Below, in pieces: positions 27,765 to 36,274 of a stretch of DNA of 64,000 nucleotides. Made by a program: the position numbers and the translations under genes. The notes beneath the pieces are model-generated. The model made no database searches, was not told the origin of the DNA, and worked only from the letters and a program-made list of their open reading frames with translations. Origin of the DNA: Mycolicibacterium iranicum (lineage in GTDB: Bacteria > Actinomycetota > Actinomycetes > Mycobacteriales > Mycobacteriaceae); assembly GCF_001650495.1 (NCBI RefSeq), contig NZ_LWCS01000001.1, forward strand, positions 1 through 64,000, read 5' to 3'. Numbering within the stretch: the stretch's first letter is position 1; every line of letters starts with the position of its first letter.

Positions 27765-28574
27765 ATGACCAGTGAAGAAGACACGAACGACGGCGCCCCG
27801 GCTTTCTCGCCGGAAGCCGAACACCGCGGCGTCGCGACCAAGCTGTTCACGTTGCTGGAGGCGCTGGCCGCCGCACCCGACGGGATCAGCGTGCGCGAGG
27901 TCTCTCGCGCCACCGGAATCGACAAGAGCTCGGTGAGCCGAATCTTCAATCAACTGGCGGCGCTCGACGTGGTGGAGCAATCTCAGCTCACCGGCCGATT
28001 CGAGGTCGGGCGCCGGTTGTCCTCGCTGGGCGAGGTCTTGCACACCCACAACTCGCTGTGGGGGCTGGCCGAACCCATCGTCCGCGATCTCGTGGCTCGT
28101 TTCGACGAGACCTGCTACTTCATCGTGCGCGAAGGCAACCAGGCAAGGTTCCAGGAGCGCATCGATTGCAGGCAGGCCATTCGATACGTCATCGAGCCAG
28201 GCGTGGTCTCTCCCTTGTACGCAGGTGCGGCGGGCCGCGCGATCCTTGCGGGAATGCCGGAAGAGGAGGCGACCGCCTACCTCGACAGTGTCACCGCCAA
28301 CCCGATGACCACCGAGACCATCACGGACCGAGAACTCCTGCGCAAGTTCGTCGAGCAGGACCGTGAGCGCGGATACAGCGTCAGCCTCGGCGAACGAGTG
28401 GCCGGCGGGCGCGGAATAGGCGCCCCGGTGCGTCGCGCCGACGGATACTGTGTCGCCGCGATCCTATGGACCTGCCCGTCGACACGTTTCGACGTCACGC
28501 GCATCGAAGAATTCGGCACCGCGGTGCGCGAGGCCGGCCGCAACCTTTCCACCCTTCTCGGATACTCGGCATAG
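27765..28574 (+). CDS. IclR-family transcriptional regulator
   Basis: A 269-residue protein. ATG 27765 (MTSEEDTND) follows AGGGGG at a 4-base gap; the upstream 20 codons of the open frame are discounted. The N-terminal winged helix is VATKLFTLLEALAAAPDGISVREVSRATGIDKSSVSRIFNQLAAL, with LTGRFEVGRRLSSLG as the wing. The C-terminal effector domain has the family PLYAGAAGRAILAGMP and GERVAGGRGIGAPV. It is the only regulator inside the 16117-37960 island, so it is the natural candidate for binding the four RRGACANYGTCYY sites. Confidence 0.93.
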   Translation: MTSEEDTNDGAPAFSPEAEHRGVATKLFTLLEALAAAPDGISVREVSRATGIDKSSVSRIFNQLAALDVVEQSQLTGRFEVGRRLSSLGEVLHTHNSLWGLAEPIVRDLVARFDETCYFIVREGNQARFQERIDCRQAIRYVIEPGVVSPLYAGAAGRAILAGMPEEEATAYLDSVTANPMTTETITDRELLRKFVEQDRERGYSVSLGERVAGGRGIGAPVRRADGYCVAAILWTCPSTRFDVTRIEEFGTAVREAGRNLSTLLGYSA

Positions 28575-28580
28575 GCCCGC

Positions 28581-29522
28581 TCAGGCTGCGAAGCGGACGA
28601 CGGTGCCGACCGTCATGAGCTTGAATGCATCGGGCATCCGCTCTGCCACTGCCCGCTGAGTACGGAATCCACTGCAGTGCATCGGGGAAACCCACATCGG
28701 CTCGCGCGTGAGGAGTTCGTCCACCGTGCGGTCGACCTTGGCCTGGGTGATGCCGGCGTGCCCGAGATGGAAGCCGCCGAGTACCCCGTGCAGGGGCGCA
28801 CCCTCGCCGAGCTTGAGAGCGTGGTCGACTGCCGACACGACGCCCGCGTGCCCACACGGGTCGAGCACGATAAGGCCCAGGCCTTTCACGTTGATGCTCA
28901 ACGTCATGTAGTCCTCGATCGGATCGGCGCAGACGTGCCCGTCCCGCACAGACATCCGGCCGACGGGGACCTCTTCCTCGAAGTCGAGTGTGGTCGGCAC
29001 TTCACCGCTGGTCATCACGCCTGGCGCGATCTCCAGCGGATCCCTGAGCGGCACCACGGCGGCACCGGCCGCTGTGAGCTCATGTTCGGTGAGCGCCTTG
29101 TTGAAGTACTGCAACGTGACCTCAGGACGCTGGATCAATCTCGGCGTGAACGCCGACGGGTGCACCAGGACGGGCACTCGATACCCGATGTGCTCCAGCG
29201 CGGCATAGATGCCGCCGAAGTGATCGGGATGGCCGTGCGACAGCACCACCTGGTCGACTTCGGAAAGGTCGATGCCCAGCAATTTCGCGTTGTGCACCAA
29301 CGGAATCGGACTCATCCCGGCGTCGAACAGAATCGTGGTCGTGCGCCCGGCGGTCGTCGCCCTCAGCAGGAACGAGATGCCGTTCTCGGCCAGCGGAGTC
29401 CCACGGCGCGCCCCGAAGTGCTCCGGCATGCCCTGCCGCGTGATGCCCGCCGAGTTCGACATCAGCATGTCGATGTAGTTGTCGACGAGGACGGTCAGGA
29501 CCAGCTCGTCGCACTCACGCAT
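28581..29522 (-). CDS. MBL-fold metallohydrolase
   Basis: A 313-residue metallo-beta-lactamase-fold protein with the dinuclear metal motif H96-x-H98-x-D100-H101 (VVLSHGHPDHFGG), a later histidine in DPCGHAGVV and GGFHLG near the C-terminus. The architecture resembles the 7,8-dihydropterin-6-methyl-4-(beta-D-ribofuranosyl)aminobenzene-5-phosphate synthase-like group, but here it sits in a catabolic operon, so hydrolysis of a thioester or lactone is plausible. It overlaps the upstream amidohydrolase by 8 bp and is the last gene of the operon controlled from site C. It converges on the IclR gene. Confidence 0.88.
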   Translation of the reverse strand: MRECDELVLTVLVDNYIDMLMSNSAGITRQGMPEHFGARRGTPLAENGISFLLRATTAGRTTTILFDAGMSPIPLVHNAKLLGIDLSEVDQVVLSHGHPDHFGGIYAALEHIGYRVPVLVHPSAFTPRLIQRPEVTLQYFNKALTEHELTAAGAAVVPLRDPLEIAPGVMTSGEVPTTLDFEEEVPVGRMSVRDGHVCADPIEDYMTLSINVKGLGLIVLDPCGHAGVVSAVDHALKLGEGAPLHGVLGGFHLGHAGITQAKVDRTVDELLTREPMWVSPMHCSGFRTQRAVAERMPDAFKLMTVGTVVRFAA

Positions 29523-30522
29523 GACTCACGGCAACCGTTCTGGTCAGCAGCTGCTGCGGTGTGTGCACGAGCACCTTCTCCAGCGCGACCGGATCGGTGA
29601 TGGTGGCACGCACCGTGCCGACGGGATCGGGATCGGCCATGTCGAACGGATAGTCGCTACCGAGGGCAAGGCGGTCGGCACCGACACGCTGCAGCAGGAA
29701 TGCCAGTGAGTCCCGGTCATGGGTGAGCGTGTCGAACCAGAACCGGTCAAGGTACTGCGACGGTGCCCGGTCGATCCGCGCCTTGGGCTCGGGCCGCACC
29801 TTCCAGCCGTGGTCGAACCTGCCGATCTGATAGGGCAGAAACCCGCCGCCGTGCAGCAGCGCAATCCGCAGTGCCGCATTGCGTTCGAGCACACCGCTGA
29901 AGATCAGCGACCCCGCAGCCAGGGTGGAGTCGGTGGGGTTGCCGACGAAGTTGTGCAGGTAGTAGTCGTGCATCCGGTCGTGGCCCGCGACATCTGACGG
30001 ATGCAGGACGACCGCGAGGCCGGCATCGGCGATCGTCGTCCACAGTTCGGCGAAGCGGTCGTCACCGAGGTTGGTCCCGGTGACGTTGGTGGCGACCTCC
30101 AAACCGACCACCTCCGGAACCGACACCAGCCGTTCCACTTCGGCGGCAGCTGCGTACGGATCCTGCATCGGCAGGTGGCCGAGCACGACGAAGCGCTCGG
30201 GGTGGGCGCGCGCGATGTCGATCAGCGAATCGTTGTACACCTGCGCATGGGCTGCCGCGGCCGCGGTCTCCAGCTTGTACTGGAATTGTGGCGGGGGCAC
30301 CGACAGCGCGTGAACCTTGACGCCGTCACGGTCCATGTCGGCCAGTCTGGCGCCGACGTCGAACATGCCCGCCGGGAACGGACCGCTGACGCGTCCGTTC
30401 GGGTAGCTGAAATACCATCCATCGCTGCGGTTTTCGATCTTGGGGGCAGCTGCCGGAACCTCGGCCGCCAGGTCGTTGATGAACGCCTCCGGGACGATGT
30501 GGGCGTGGATGTCAGTGGTCAC
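29515..30522 (-). CDS. ACMSD-like metal-dependent amidohydrolase/decarboxylase, copy 2
   Basis: A 335-residue paralogue of the protein at 20030. It starts at GTG 30522 (VTTDIHAHIVPEAF), overlapping the permease stop as GTGA. It keeps the H6-x-H8 metal pair, AVVLHPSDV, LLHGGGFLPYQIGRFDHGW and GSDYPFDM, so the active site looks intact. YPNGRVSGPFPAGMFDVGARLADMD aligns closely with copy 1. Its fusion to an ABC importer operon, instead of the TTT operon, suggests a second, related substrate. Confidence 0.88.
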   Translation of the reverse strand: MTTDIHAHIVPEAFINDLAAEVPAAAPKIENRSDGWYFSYPNGRVSGPFPAGMFDVGARLADMDRDGVKVHALSVPPPQFQYKLETAAAAAHAQVYNDSLIDIARAHPERFVVLGHLPMQDPYAAAAEVERLVSVPEVVGLEVATNVTGTNLGDDRFAELWTTIADAGLAVVLHPSDVAGHDRMHDYYLHNFVGNPTDSTLAAGSLIFSGVLERNAALRIALLHGGGFLPYQIGRFDHGWKVRPEPKARIDRAPSQYLDRFWFDTLTHDRDSLAFLLQRVGADRLALGSDYPFDMADPDPVGTVRATITDPVALEKVLVHTPQQLLTRTVAVSHA

Positions 30523-31358
30523 TTCTTCTCCAGGTCGGGTCGTGCGACGTCGGTGGAGCGCCAGAACACGATTTTGCGCTCGGCGAACCAGAGGGTCAGG
30601 TACGAGATGAGTCCGAAGAGCAGGAAGATGCCGATGAGGACCCATACCGCGGGGGTGTCGAAGCCGGATCGGTAGCGCTGCAACAGGTATCCGAGTCCCG
30701 CATCGGAGCCGACGAACTCCGACACGATCGCGCCGATGATGGCGGTGGTCGCACCGAGTTGCAGGCCGCCGAAGATCACCGGCAGAGCCGCCGGGATCTT
30801 CAGCATCCGCATGATCTGCCACTTCGAGGCGCACAGCGAACGCATCAATTGCACCGAATTCGGCTCGGCCAGGCCGAGTCCGCTCAACGTGGTGATGAAC
30901 ACCGCGTAGAAGCAGGCGATCGCGGCCTGAAAGATCTTGCCTTCGATACCGAAGCCGAACCATGTGATGATGACCGGCGCCAGGATCACCGTCGGTATCG
31001 CCTCCAACGCGGACAGGAACGGCAGGTAGGCCGTGCGCAGCCGGATCGAGGATCCCAGCAGCAGGCCGAGGGTGAAGCCGATCAGCGCGCCCAGCGCGAA
31101 GCCGCCGAGGATTTCTGTGACCGTCCGCAGGACGTGGTCGGAGAACCCGTTGGCACCGAGTACCCGCGGAGCCGCTTCGATGACGGACTGCGGGGTGGGC
31201 AGCAGAATTGACGGGACGAGGCCGTTATTCGTGACGTAGTACCAGATGCCGAAGAGCACCGGCGCGATCAGGACGGTGACCACGTACGGCGACATCGTCC
31301 ACCGTCTGGTCGGATGTTCGGCGCGTAACTCGGTGACGCGCTCCTGAAGAGTCGTCAT
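30519..31358 (-). CDS. ABC transporter permease (SsuC/TauC type), 2 of 2
   Basis: A 279-residue membrane protein with about six TM segments. The cytoplasmic coupling motif is SALEAIPTVILAPVIITWFGFG, followed by EPNSVQLMRSLCASKWQIMRMLKIPAALPVIFGGLQLG, the EAA loop of nitrate/sulfonate/taurine-type permeases. Its start overlaps the stop of the other permease (ATGA, 31355-31358). With that permease it forms the heterodimeric channel of the importer. Confidence 0.92.
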   Translation of the reverse strand: MTTLQERVTELRAEHPTRRWTMSPYVVTVLIAPVLFGIWYYVTNNGLVPSILLPTPQSVIEAAPRVLGANGFSDHVLRTVTEILGGFALGALIGFTLGLLLGSSIRLRTAYLPFLSALEAIPTVILAPVIITWFGFGIEGKIFQAAIACFYAVFITTLSGLGLAEPNSVQLMRSLCASKWQIMRMLKIPAALPVIFGGLQLGATTAIIGAIVSEFVGSDAGLGYLLQRYRSGFDTPAVWVLIGIFLLFGLISYLTLWFAERKIVFWRSTDVARPDLEKK

Positions 31359-32179
31359 GACTTGCGCGACCTCGATTCTTCGGACCAGAAGACGACCCGA
31401 CGCTCGATCACATCCATGATCGACACCAATGTGATCGCGATGACCACGACGACGACGATGACCGCGAAGGTCAGCGGCATGTTGAGCTGTGAAGAGAATT
31501 CCTTGGTCAAGGTGCCGAGCCCGCCGGCCGACGCAGAGAGGATCTCGGCAACCAGCACGCCGGTGAACGCCATCAGCATCGCGTGCTTGACGCCGACCAT
31601 GATCATCGGGACCGCCGACGGCAACTGCAGCTTGAAGAACGTCTGCGTACGTGTGGCGTTGAGAGATTGCATCAGCTTGAACTCGTTCGCCTTCGGCAGC
31701 GCCAACCCGACCATGGTGTCGATCCACACCGGGAAGAAGCAGATGACCACCGCGATGGCGATCTTGCTGGGCGGCCCGAAGCCGAGCCAGCCGATGAACA
31801 GCGGCGCCAGCACGATCTTCGGCAAAGCCTGCACCATGATGGCGTACGGCGTGATCGCTGTCCTGATGAAAGGTATTGTGCCCAGCGCAATTCCGGCGGC
31901 CAGACCGACACTGCAGCCGATCAGCCAGGCGATGACGACGGAGAACAGCGTGCTGTAGAGGTCTTCCCACCAGTAGCCGGCGGTGACCAGGCGCACGAGC
32001 CCGGACAACACGTCCGACAGGGTGGGGAACAGGGTGCGGTCCTCAAGAAACCGCGGACCGATTTCCCACGCCGCCGCGAACACGAGAACACTGCCGAGGC
32101 TGATCCACCAGCTGCTACCTTCGCCGCCGGACGTCGCAACACGCGCTTTGGTCGGCCTGACCCTTAGCGCCGAGGTCAC
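31355..32179 (-). CDS. ABC transporter permease (SsuC/TauC type), 1 of 2
   Basis: A 274-residue membrane protein starting at GTG 32179, which overlaps the ATPase stop as GTGA. The coupling region reads VQALPKIVLAPLFIGWLGFGPPSKIAIAV and then EFKLMQSLNATRTQTFFKLQLPSAVPMIMVG. It pairs with the permease at 30519. The two proteins are similar but clearly distinct, as expected for a heterodimeric importer. Confidence 0.9.
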   Translation of the reverse strand: MTSALRVRPTKARVATSGGEGSSWWISLGSVLVFAAAWEIGPRFLEDRTLFPTLSDVLSGLVRLVTAGYWWEDLYSTLFSVVIAWLIGCSVGLAAGIALGTIPFIRTAITPYAIMVQALPKIVLAPLFIGWLGFGPPSKIAIAVVICFFPVWIDTMVGLALPKANEFKLMQSLNATRTQTFFKLQLPSAVPMIMVGVKHAMLMAFTGVLVAEILSASAGGLGTLTKEFSSQLNMPLTFAVIVVVVVIAITLVSIMDVIERRVVFWSEESRSRKS

Positions 32180-32970
32180 GACAACCCGAGCAGAGTTCGG
32201 GCCCGCAGCGCCAGAGCGGCGAACTCCGGGGTCAGCGTGAGTTCGGGGCTTCGGGGCCGGTCGAACGGCACATCGATGACCTCGACGAGGCGGCCGGGCC
32301 GCGCGCTCATCACCGCGATGCGATCGGACATGAAGACCGCCTCGCTGATGTTGTGCGTCACCAGAATCGCCGTCGCCTTCGAATGTGCCTGCAGGCGCAG
32401 TAATTCGGAGTTCATCGATTCTCTGGTGAATTCGTCGAGGGCGCCGAACGGCTCGTCCAGTAGCAGCAGCTTGGGGCTGTGGATCAGTACGCGGCACAGC
32501 GCCGCGCGCTGTTGCATGCCGCCCGAGAGCTGCCACGGGTAGGACTTCGCGAACTCCGCGATGCCCACCATCGACAGCAATTCCTCGGCGCGCGCGCGGT
32601 ACTTCTTCTTGGACTGGCCGAAGACCTCGACGGGCAGCAACACGTTGTCGATGGTGGTGCGCCACGGGAACATCACGGCCTGCTGGAACATCATCCCGAT
32701 GTCGCGACTGGGCCCCGACATGGACTTGCCGTCGAACGTGACGGTGCCCTGCGAAGGAGCCAGCAGTCCGCCCATGATGTTGAGCGCCGTGGATTTCCCG
32801 CAACCGCTGGGTCCGAGAAGGGTCAGGAACTCGCCGTCCATGACGTCGAGGTCCATACCGCTCAGCGCGACCATTTCGTCGTCGCCGCTGCGATAGGTCT
32901 TGCTGATCCCGCTGGCTCGCACCAGCGGGTCGGTCTTGGTCATGGTCGTCGATTCCATCGCGGTTGCCAT
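32176..32970 (-). CDS. ABC transporter ATP-binding protein (SsuB/TauB type)
   Basis: A 264-residue nucleotide-binding subunit with Walker A GPSGCGKST (53-61), Q-loop MMFQQAVMFPW, signature LSGGMQQR and Walker B LLLLDEPFGALD, then the switch VTHNISEAV. This is the nitrate/sulfonate/taurine class that energises uptake of small organic anions. It lies directly downstream of the binding-protein gene (5-bp gap) and overlaps the next permease by 4 bp. Confidence 0.95.
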   Translation of the reverse strand: MATAMESTTMTKTDPLVRASGISKTYRSGDDEMVALSGMDLDVMDGEFLTLLGPSGCGKSTALNIMGGLLAPSQGTVTFDGKSMSGPSRDIGMMFQQAVMFPWRTTIDNVLLPVEVFGQSKKKYRARAEELLSMVGIAEFAKSYPWQLSGGMQQRAALCRVLIHSPKLLLLDEPFGALDEFTRESMNSELLRLQAHSKATAILVTHNISEAVFMSDRIAVMSARPGRLVEVIDVPFDRPRSPELTLTPEFAALALRARTLLGLS

Positions 32971-32975
32971 CGTCC

Positions 32976-34058
32976 TCAGCCGGTGTAGTTTGCTGCTTGT
33001 TCCTTGACCTGCGCCCGGTCGAAGTCGTTGGCGAAATCGAGGAATTGGGTGTTGAGGAAAGTGTCGAGGTCGTACGGGGACGAGCTCTCCATCGTCGAGG
33101 CGATTGTGTCGAGGAAGATCCGGGTCTCCTCCGGATCATGCGCGCCGATGCGCGCCGGGTCCTTCGGCGGCACCTGGGTCAGTGAGAGGTCGAACCGCAG
33201 GAGACCCTGCGACACCCCGTCGGCGTTGGCCTCGAAGGCTGCCGGGTTGGCTTCTCTCAGAAAGTTGATGCACGCTTCGTTGTTGGCGAGACAGAACTCG
33301 ATGCCCATCGCCGTGCCACGCGAAAGTGCCTCCAGTGCCTGCGGTTTGGCCTCTATCACCTTGGATGTCGTGATGATGCCGCGGGCCGGGAAGCCCTTGA
33401 ATTCCTCCGGGGTGAGGTCGTCGAGGACCAGTCCGGCCGTCTGCAGTCCGAAGATGTCGTTGTAGGCCGTGGAATACGCGTCGACCTGCTTGTTGGTGAT
33501 GGCCGCAAACGTCTCCGGACCCCCGTCGCCGATCGGAATGATCGTGACGTCGCTGATCGGGTCGATGCCCTGCTGGCGTAGCGCGGCCTCCAAGAAAGCG
33601 ACCTCCCCGCCGCCGGCTTCGGAGACGCCGATTTTCTTGCCTCTCAGGTCGCCGATCGATGCGATGCCTGAATCACCAGGGGCGAAGACGCCGAAGATCG
33701 CGCCGGTGCTGTAGGTGAAGATGTTGACGACGTCTTGACCGCCCAGCAGCGCCTCTCCGACTGTCGGCATCGACGGGTTGCCGGCCTCAAGATTGCCGGC
33801 GATGAGCTGCTCGATGGCGTCACCGCTACCGCCGGTAGGGACGAATTCGACGTCGAGTCCGAGGTCCTCGTAGTAGCCGAGCTTGTCGGCGGCGAGCCAA
33901 CCCCACCACTCAGCGGTGAAGGTGTCGGTGGCGGCCATGCCCATCTTGATGGACTGCATGCCACCCTCGCCCTCGCTGCTCTCACCGCCGCTCGAACATC
34001 CGGCCAGGACCAGCGCTCCGCTCGCCAAGATGGCGAGCGCGGCAAGTCGTTTCTTCAT
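32976..34058 (-). CDS. ABC substrate-binding lipoprotein (NMT1/SsuA-like)
   Basis: A 360-residue protein with a lipoprotein signal peptide KKRLAALAILASGALVLAGC. The mature domain matches NMT1/SsuA-type binding proteins: LGYYEDLGLDVEFVPTGGSGDAIEQLIAGNLEAG, then LRGKKIGVSEAGGGEVAFLEAAL. It is the first gene of a six-gene minus-strand operon (binding protein, ATPase, two permeases, amidohydrolase, MBL). The operon's upstream region carries site C and a TTGACA hexamer. The ligand is probably a small organic acid or heterocycle. Confidence 0.92.
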   Translation of the reverse strand: MKKRLAALAILASGALVLAGCSSGGESSEGEGGMQSIKMGMAATDTFTAEWWGWLAADKLGYYEDLGLDVEFVPTGGSGDAIEQLIAGNLEAGNPSMPTVGEALLGGQDVVNIFTYSTGAIFGVFAPGDSGIASIGDLRGKKIGVSEAGGGEVAFLEAALRQQGIDPISDVTIIPIGDGGPETFAAITNKQVDAYSTAYNDIFGLQTAGLVLDDLTPEEFKGFPARGIITTSKVIEAKPQALEALSRGTAMGIEFCLANNEACINFLREANPAAFEANADGVSQGLLRFDLSLTQVPPKDPARIGAHDPEETRIFLDTIASTMESSSPYDLDTFLNTQFLDFANDFDRAQVKEQAANYTG

Positions 34059-34168
34059 CGCGAATCTCCTTTGGTCCGGATTTCGTTCACGAGCAACAGA
34101 GGCGGGTAGAAGGATCGGTGTGACGGCAGACGCAGTCTCAATACCAATGTGACAGGGCTAACAATAAA

Positions 34169-34185
34169 TGTCAAGACACTGTCTC
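34169..34185. promoter_or_regulatory. Regulon site C with overlapping -35 of the ABC operon
   Basis: AAGACACTGTCTC (34173-34185) matches RRGACANYGTCYY. On the minus strand TTGACA (34174-34169), a perfect -35 hexamer, overlaps its edge by two bases. The -10 is not obvious (CACATT at the expected distance). It lies 115 bp upstream of the binding-protein start and just beyond the stop of the dehydrogenase at 34189. Confidence 0.6.
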
Positions 34186-34188
34186 GTT

Positions 34189-35262
34189 TTAATGAGGACT
34201 GTCGACGGCGTCGCGGATCGCTGCAGTCATATCGGAGGTATGTGCCGTGCCGCCGAGATCCGGTGTGCGCACGTCGGTCTCGGCAAGCACATCGCGGATC
34301 GCCCGCAGGACAGCGTCGGCGGCGTCGGGATGACCGAGGTGGTCGAGCATCATCGCGGCCGACCAGATCTGCGCCACCGGGTTGGCCACGCCCCTGCCTG
34401 CGATGTCGGGGGCAGAACCGTGCACCGGTTCGAACATCGAGGGGTGTTCGCGTTCCGGGTTGAGGTTGGCCGACGGTGCCATCCCCAAGCTGCCGACGAT
34501 CGCGGCGCCGACGTCGCTGAGGATGTCACCGAACAAATTCGAGCCGACGACGACGTCGAGTTCACCGGGATGACTGACAAAACGAGCGGCCAGTGCATCG
34601 ACGTGCATCGACCGGTACTCCACGTCGCCGTGGCGTGCGATGACCCGGGCAGCCACGTCGTCCCACATCGTCATCGTGTGGATGATCCCGTTCGACTTGG
34701 TCGCCGATGTCAGCCTGCCGCTGCGTGATTCGGCCAGCCGAGCGGCGTAATCGACCACGCGCTCGATCCCCCGCCTGGTGAAAACCGCCTCTTGGACGGC
34801 GAATTCGTGCGGGGTTCCCGCAAAGACCCGGCCGCCGACTTCGGAATACTCACCCTCGGTGTTCTCCCTGACAATGAGGATGTCGATACCATCATCGATG
34901 TTTCGTAGTGGACTCGGCACGCCGGGCAGCAGCAGTACCGGCCTGAGGTTCACGTACTGGTCGAAGGCCCTGCGGATCGGAACGAGCAAACCCCATAACG
35001 ACACGTGGTCGGGCACGCTCGGATATCCGACAGCCCCGAGCAGGATCGCGTCGTGACCGGCCAGCATGTCGATGCCGTCGGCAGGCATCATCGCCCCGGT
35101 CCTCAAGTACGTCTCGCAGTTCCAGGGATACTCGGTCCACTCGACCGAGAAGCCGAAGGGGCCCGCGACGGCCTCGACGACTTCGATCGCCGCGGGCATC
35201 ACCTCCTGCCCGATGCCGTCACCCGCGATCACCGCGATGCGGTGAGCTTCGGCCGCAGGCAC
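34189..35262 (-). CDS. Tartrate dehydrogenase / D-malate dehydrogenase-type decarboxylating enzyme
   Basis: A 357-residue member of the isocitrate/isopropylmalate dehydrogenase family. The segment [35 protein letters not shown] is the hallmark of the tartrate dehydrogenase/DmlA branch. Also seen are [15 protein letters not shown] and [24 protein letters not shown] for substrate, metal and NAD. It oxidises a 2-hydroxy diacid with NAD and usually decarboxylates it. It starts at GTG 35262, overlapping the cyclase stop by one base (TAGTG). It is the third and last gene of the operon headed by the ThDP enzyme. Confidence 0.9.
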   Translation of the reverse strand: MPAAEAHRIAVIAGDGIGQEVMPAAIEVVEAVAGPFGFSVEWTEYPWNCETYLRTGAMMPADGIDMLAGHDAILLGAVGYPSVPDHVSLWGLLVPIRRAFDQYVNLRPVLLLPGVPSPLRNIDDGIDILIVRENTEGEYSEVGGRVFAGTPHEFAVQEAVFTRRGIERVVDYAARLAESRSGRLTSATKSNGIIHTMTMWDDVAARVIARHGDVEYRSMHVDALAARFVSHPGELDVVVGSNLFGDILSDVGAAIVGSLGMAPSANLNPEREHPSMFEPVHGSAPDIAGRGVANPVAQIWSAAMMLDHLGHPDAADAVLRAIRDVLAETDVRTPDLGGTAHTSDMTAAIRDAVDSPH

Positions 35263-36236
35263 TACTTGATTGCCATCGGATTGACGGGTGAGCCGACACC
35301 TTGAGTGATGGGAAGCGGTGGCGCGCAGAAGAAGAAGTCGTATTGACCGTCGGCGGCGCAGTCGGCGCCCAACTGCTCCAGGTCGAAGATCTCACCGACG
35401 AAAAGCCCCATGGCGACGATGAAGACGCAGTGCAGCGGCTGGAAGACATCCGGCGTCTCGTTGGGGAGGACTTCCATGCCCCACGTGTCGGTGGCAACGC
35501 CCGCGATTTTGCGTTCGGCGACCCACGGCACACTCGCCAGGCCGAGGCCGGGTGCGGGCCCGCCCGCGTAGTCGCCCCAGTTTCCTCGGCGCTGGCCCAG
35601 TTGGCCGGTGCGGATCATTACGAAGTCACCCTTGCCGACGATGACACCGTGATCCTGCTCGCAGCCCTCCAGGTCCTCGGCGGTGATGGCATAGCCGGGT
35701 TCGAGTGCGTCGACCCCCTTGTAGCGGGCGATGTCGAGCAGTACACCGCGCCCGGCGACGGCGTCGCGGGCCTGCGTGATGTCGTTGACATGGGCACCTT
35801 TGCTCGTCACCCGCTTCGCTGGATAGCCGTTGTACATCTTGTCCTCGAACATGATGTGGGCCAGGGCATCCCACTGCGTTCCCGACTGCAGCGGCATGAT
35901 GATCATGTCGTCGGTGCCGCGGATGTGGCGGTCGTTGCCGCCGTAGAAGTCGTCGACGATTGTGCCGGAGACCACGTCACCGCCGTCGCGGAACATGAGG
36001 TGGATCGGGTTGAACCGGCCGAATCCGCCGATCTGCGGGCCATTGCTGTCGACCGGAAGTGCCAGCGAGATCCTCTTGCCCGATCGAATGCTGGTGGCCG
36101 CGCGAGCGACATCGGCTTGGGTGCAGTGGTTCAGCGTGCCACGCTGGTCGTCCTCACCCCAACGACCCCAGTTGGAGTAGGTGGCGCTGAGCTCGCGCAC
36201 GGTCTCGACATTCGGCTTGGTGGAAATCGACGTCAT
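35262..36236 (-). CDS. Cyclase-family hydrolase, copy 2
   Basis: A 324-residue paralogue of the protein at 19068. ATG 36236 (MTSISTKPNVETV) follows GGGAGGA. It shares NWGRWGEDDQRGTLN, RFNPIHLMFRDG and the ending FFFCAPPLPITQGVGSPVNP. In the metal-site block it reads SGTQWDALAHIMF, so Q121 replaces the H116 of copy 1 while D123 and H127 are kept. This variant may change the metal site or reaction, or be usual for its subfamily. It lies between the ThDP enzyme and the dehydrogenase in one operon. Confidence 0.87.
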   Translation of the reverse strand: MTSISTKPNVETVRELSATYSNWGRWGEDDQRGTLNHCTQADVARAATSIRSGKRISLALPVDSNGPQIGGFGRFNPIHLMFRDGGDVVSGTIVDDFYGGNDRHIRGTDDMIIMPLQSGTQWDALAHIMFEDKMYNGYPAKRVTSKGAHVNDITQARDAVAGRGVLLDIARYKGVDALEPGYAITAEDLEGCEQDHGVIVGKGDFVMIRTGQLGQRRGNWGDYAGGPAPGLGLASVPWVAERKIAGVATDTWGMEVLPNETPDVFQPLHCVFIVAMGLFVGEIFDLEQLGADCAADGQYDFFFCAPPLPITQGVGSPVNPMAIK

Positions 36237-36274
36237 TCGATCGGTCCTCCCTCGTAGATCTGTTTGTTGAAGTG

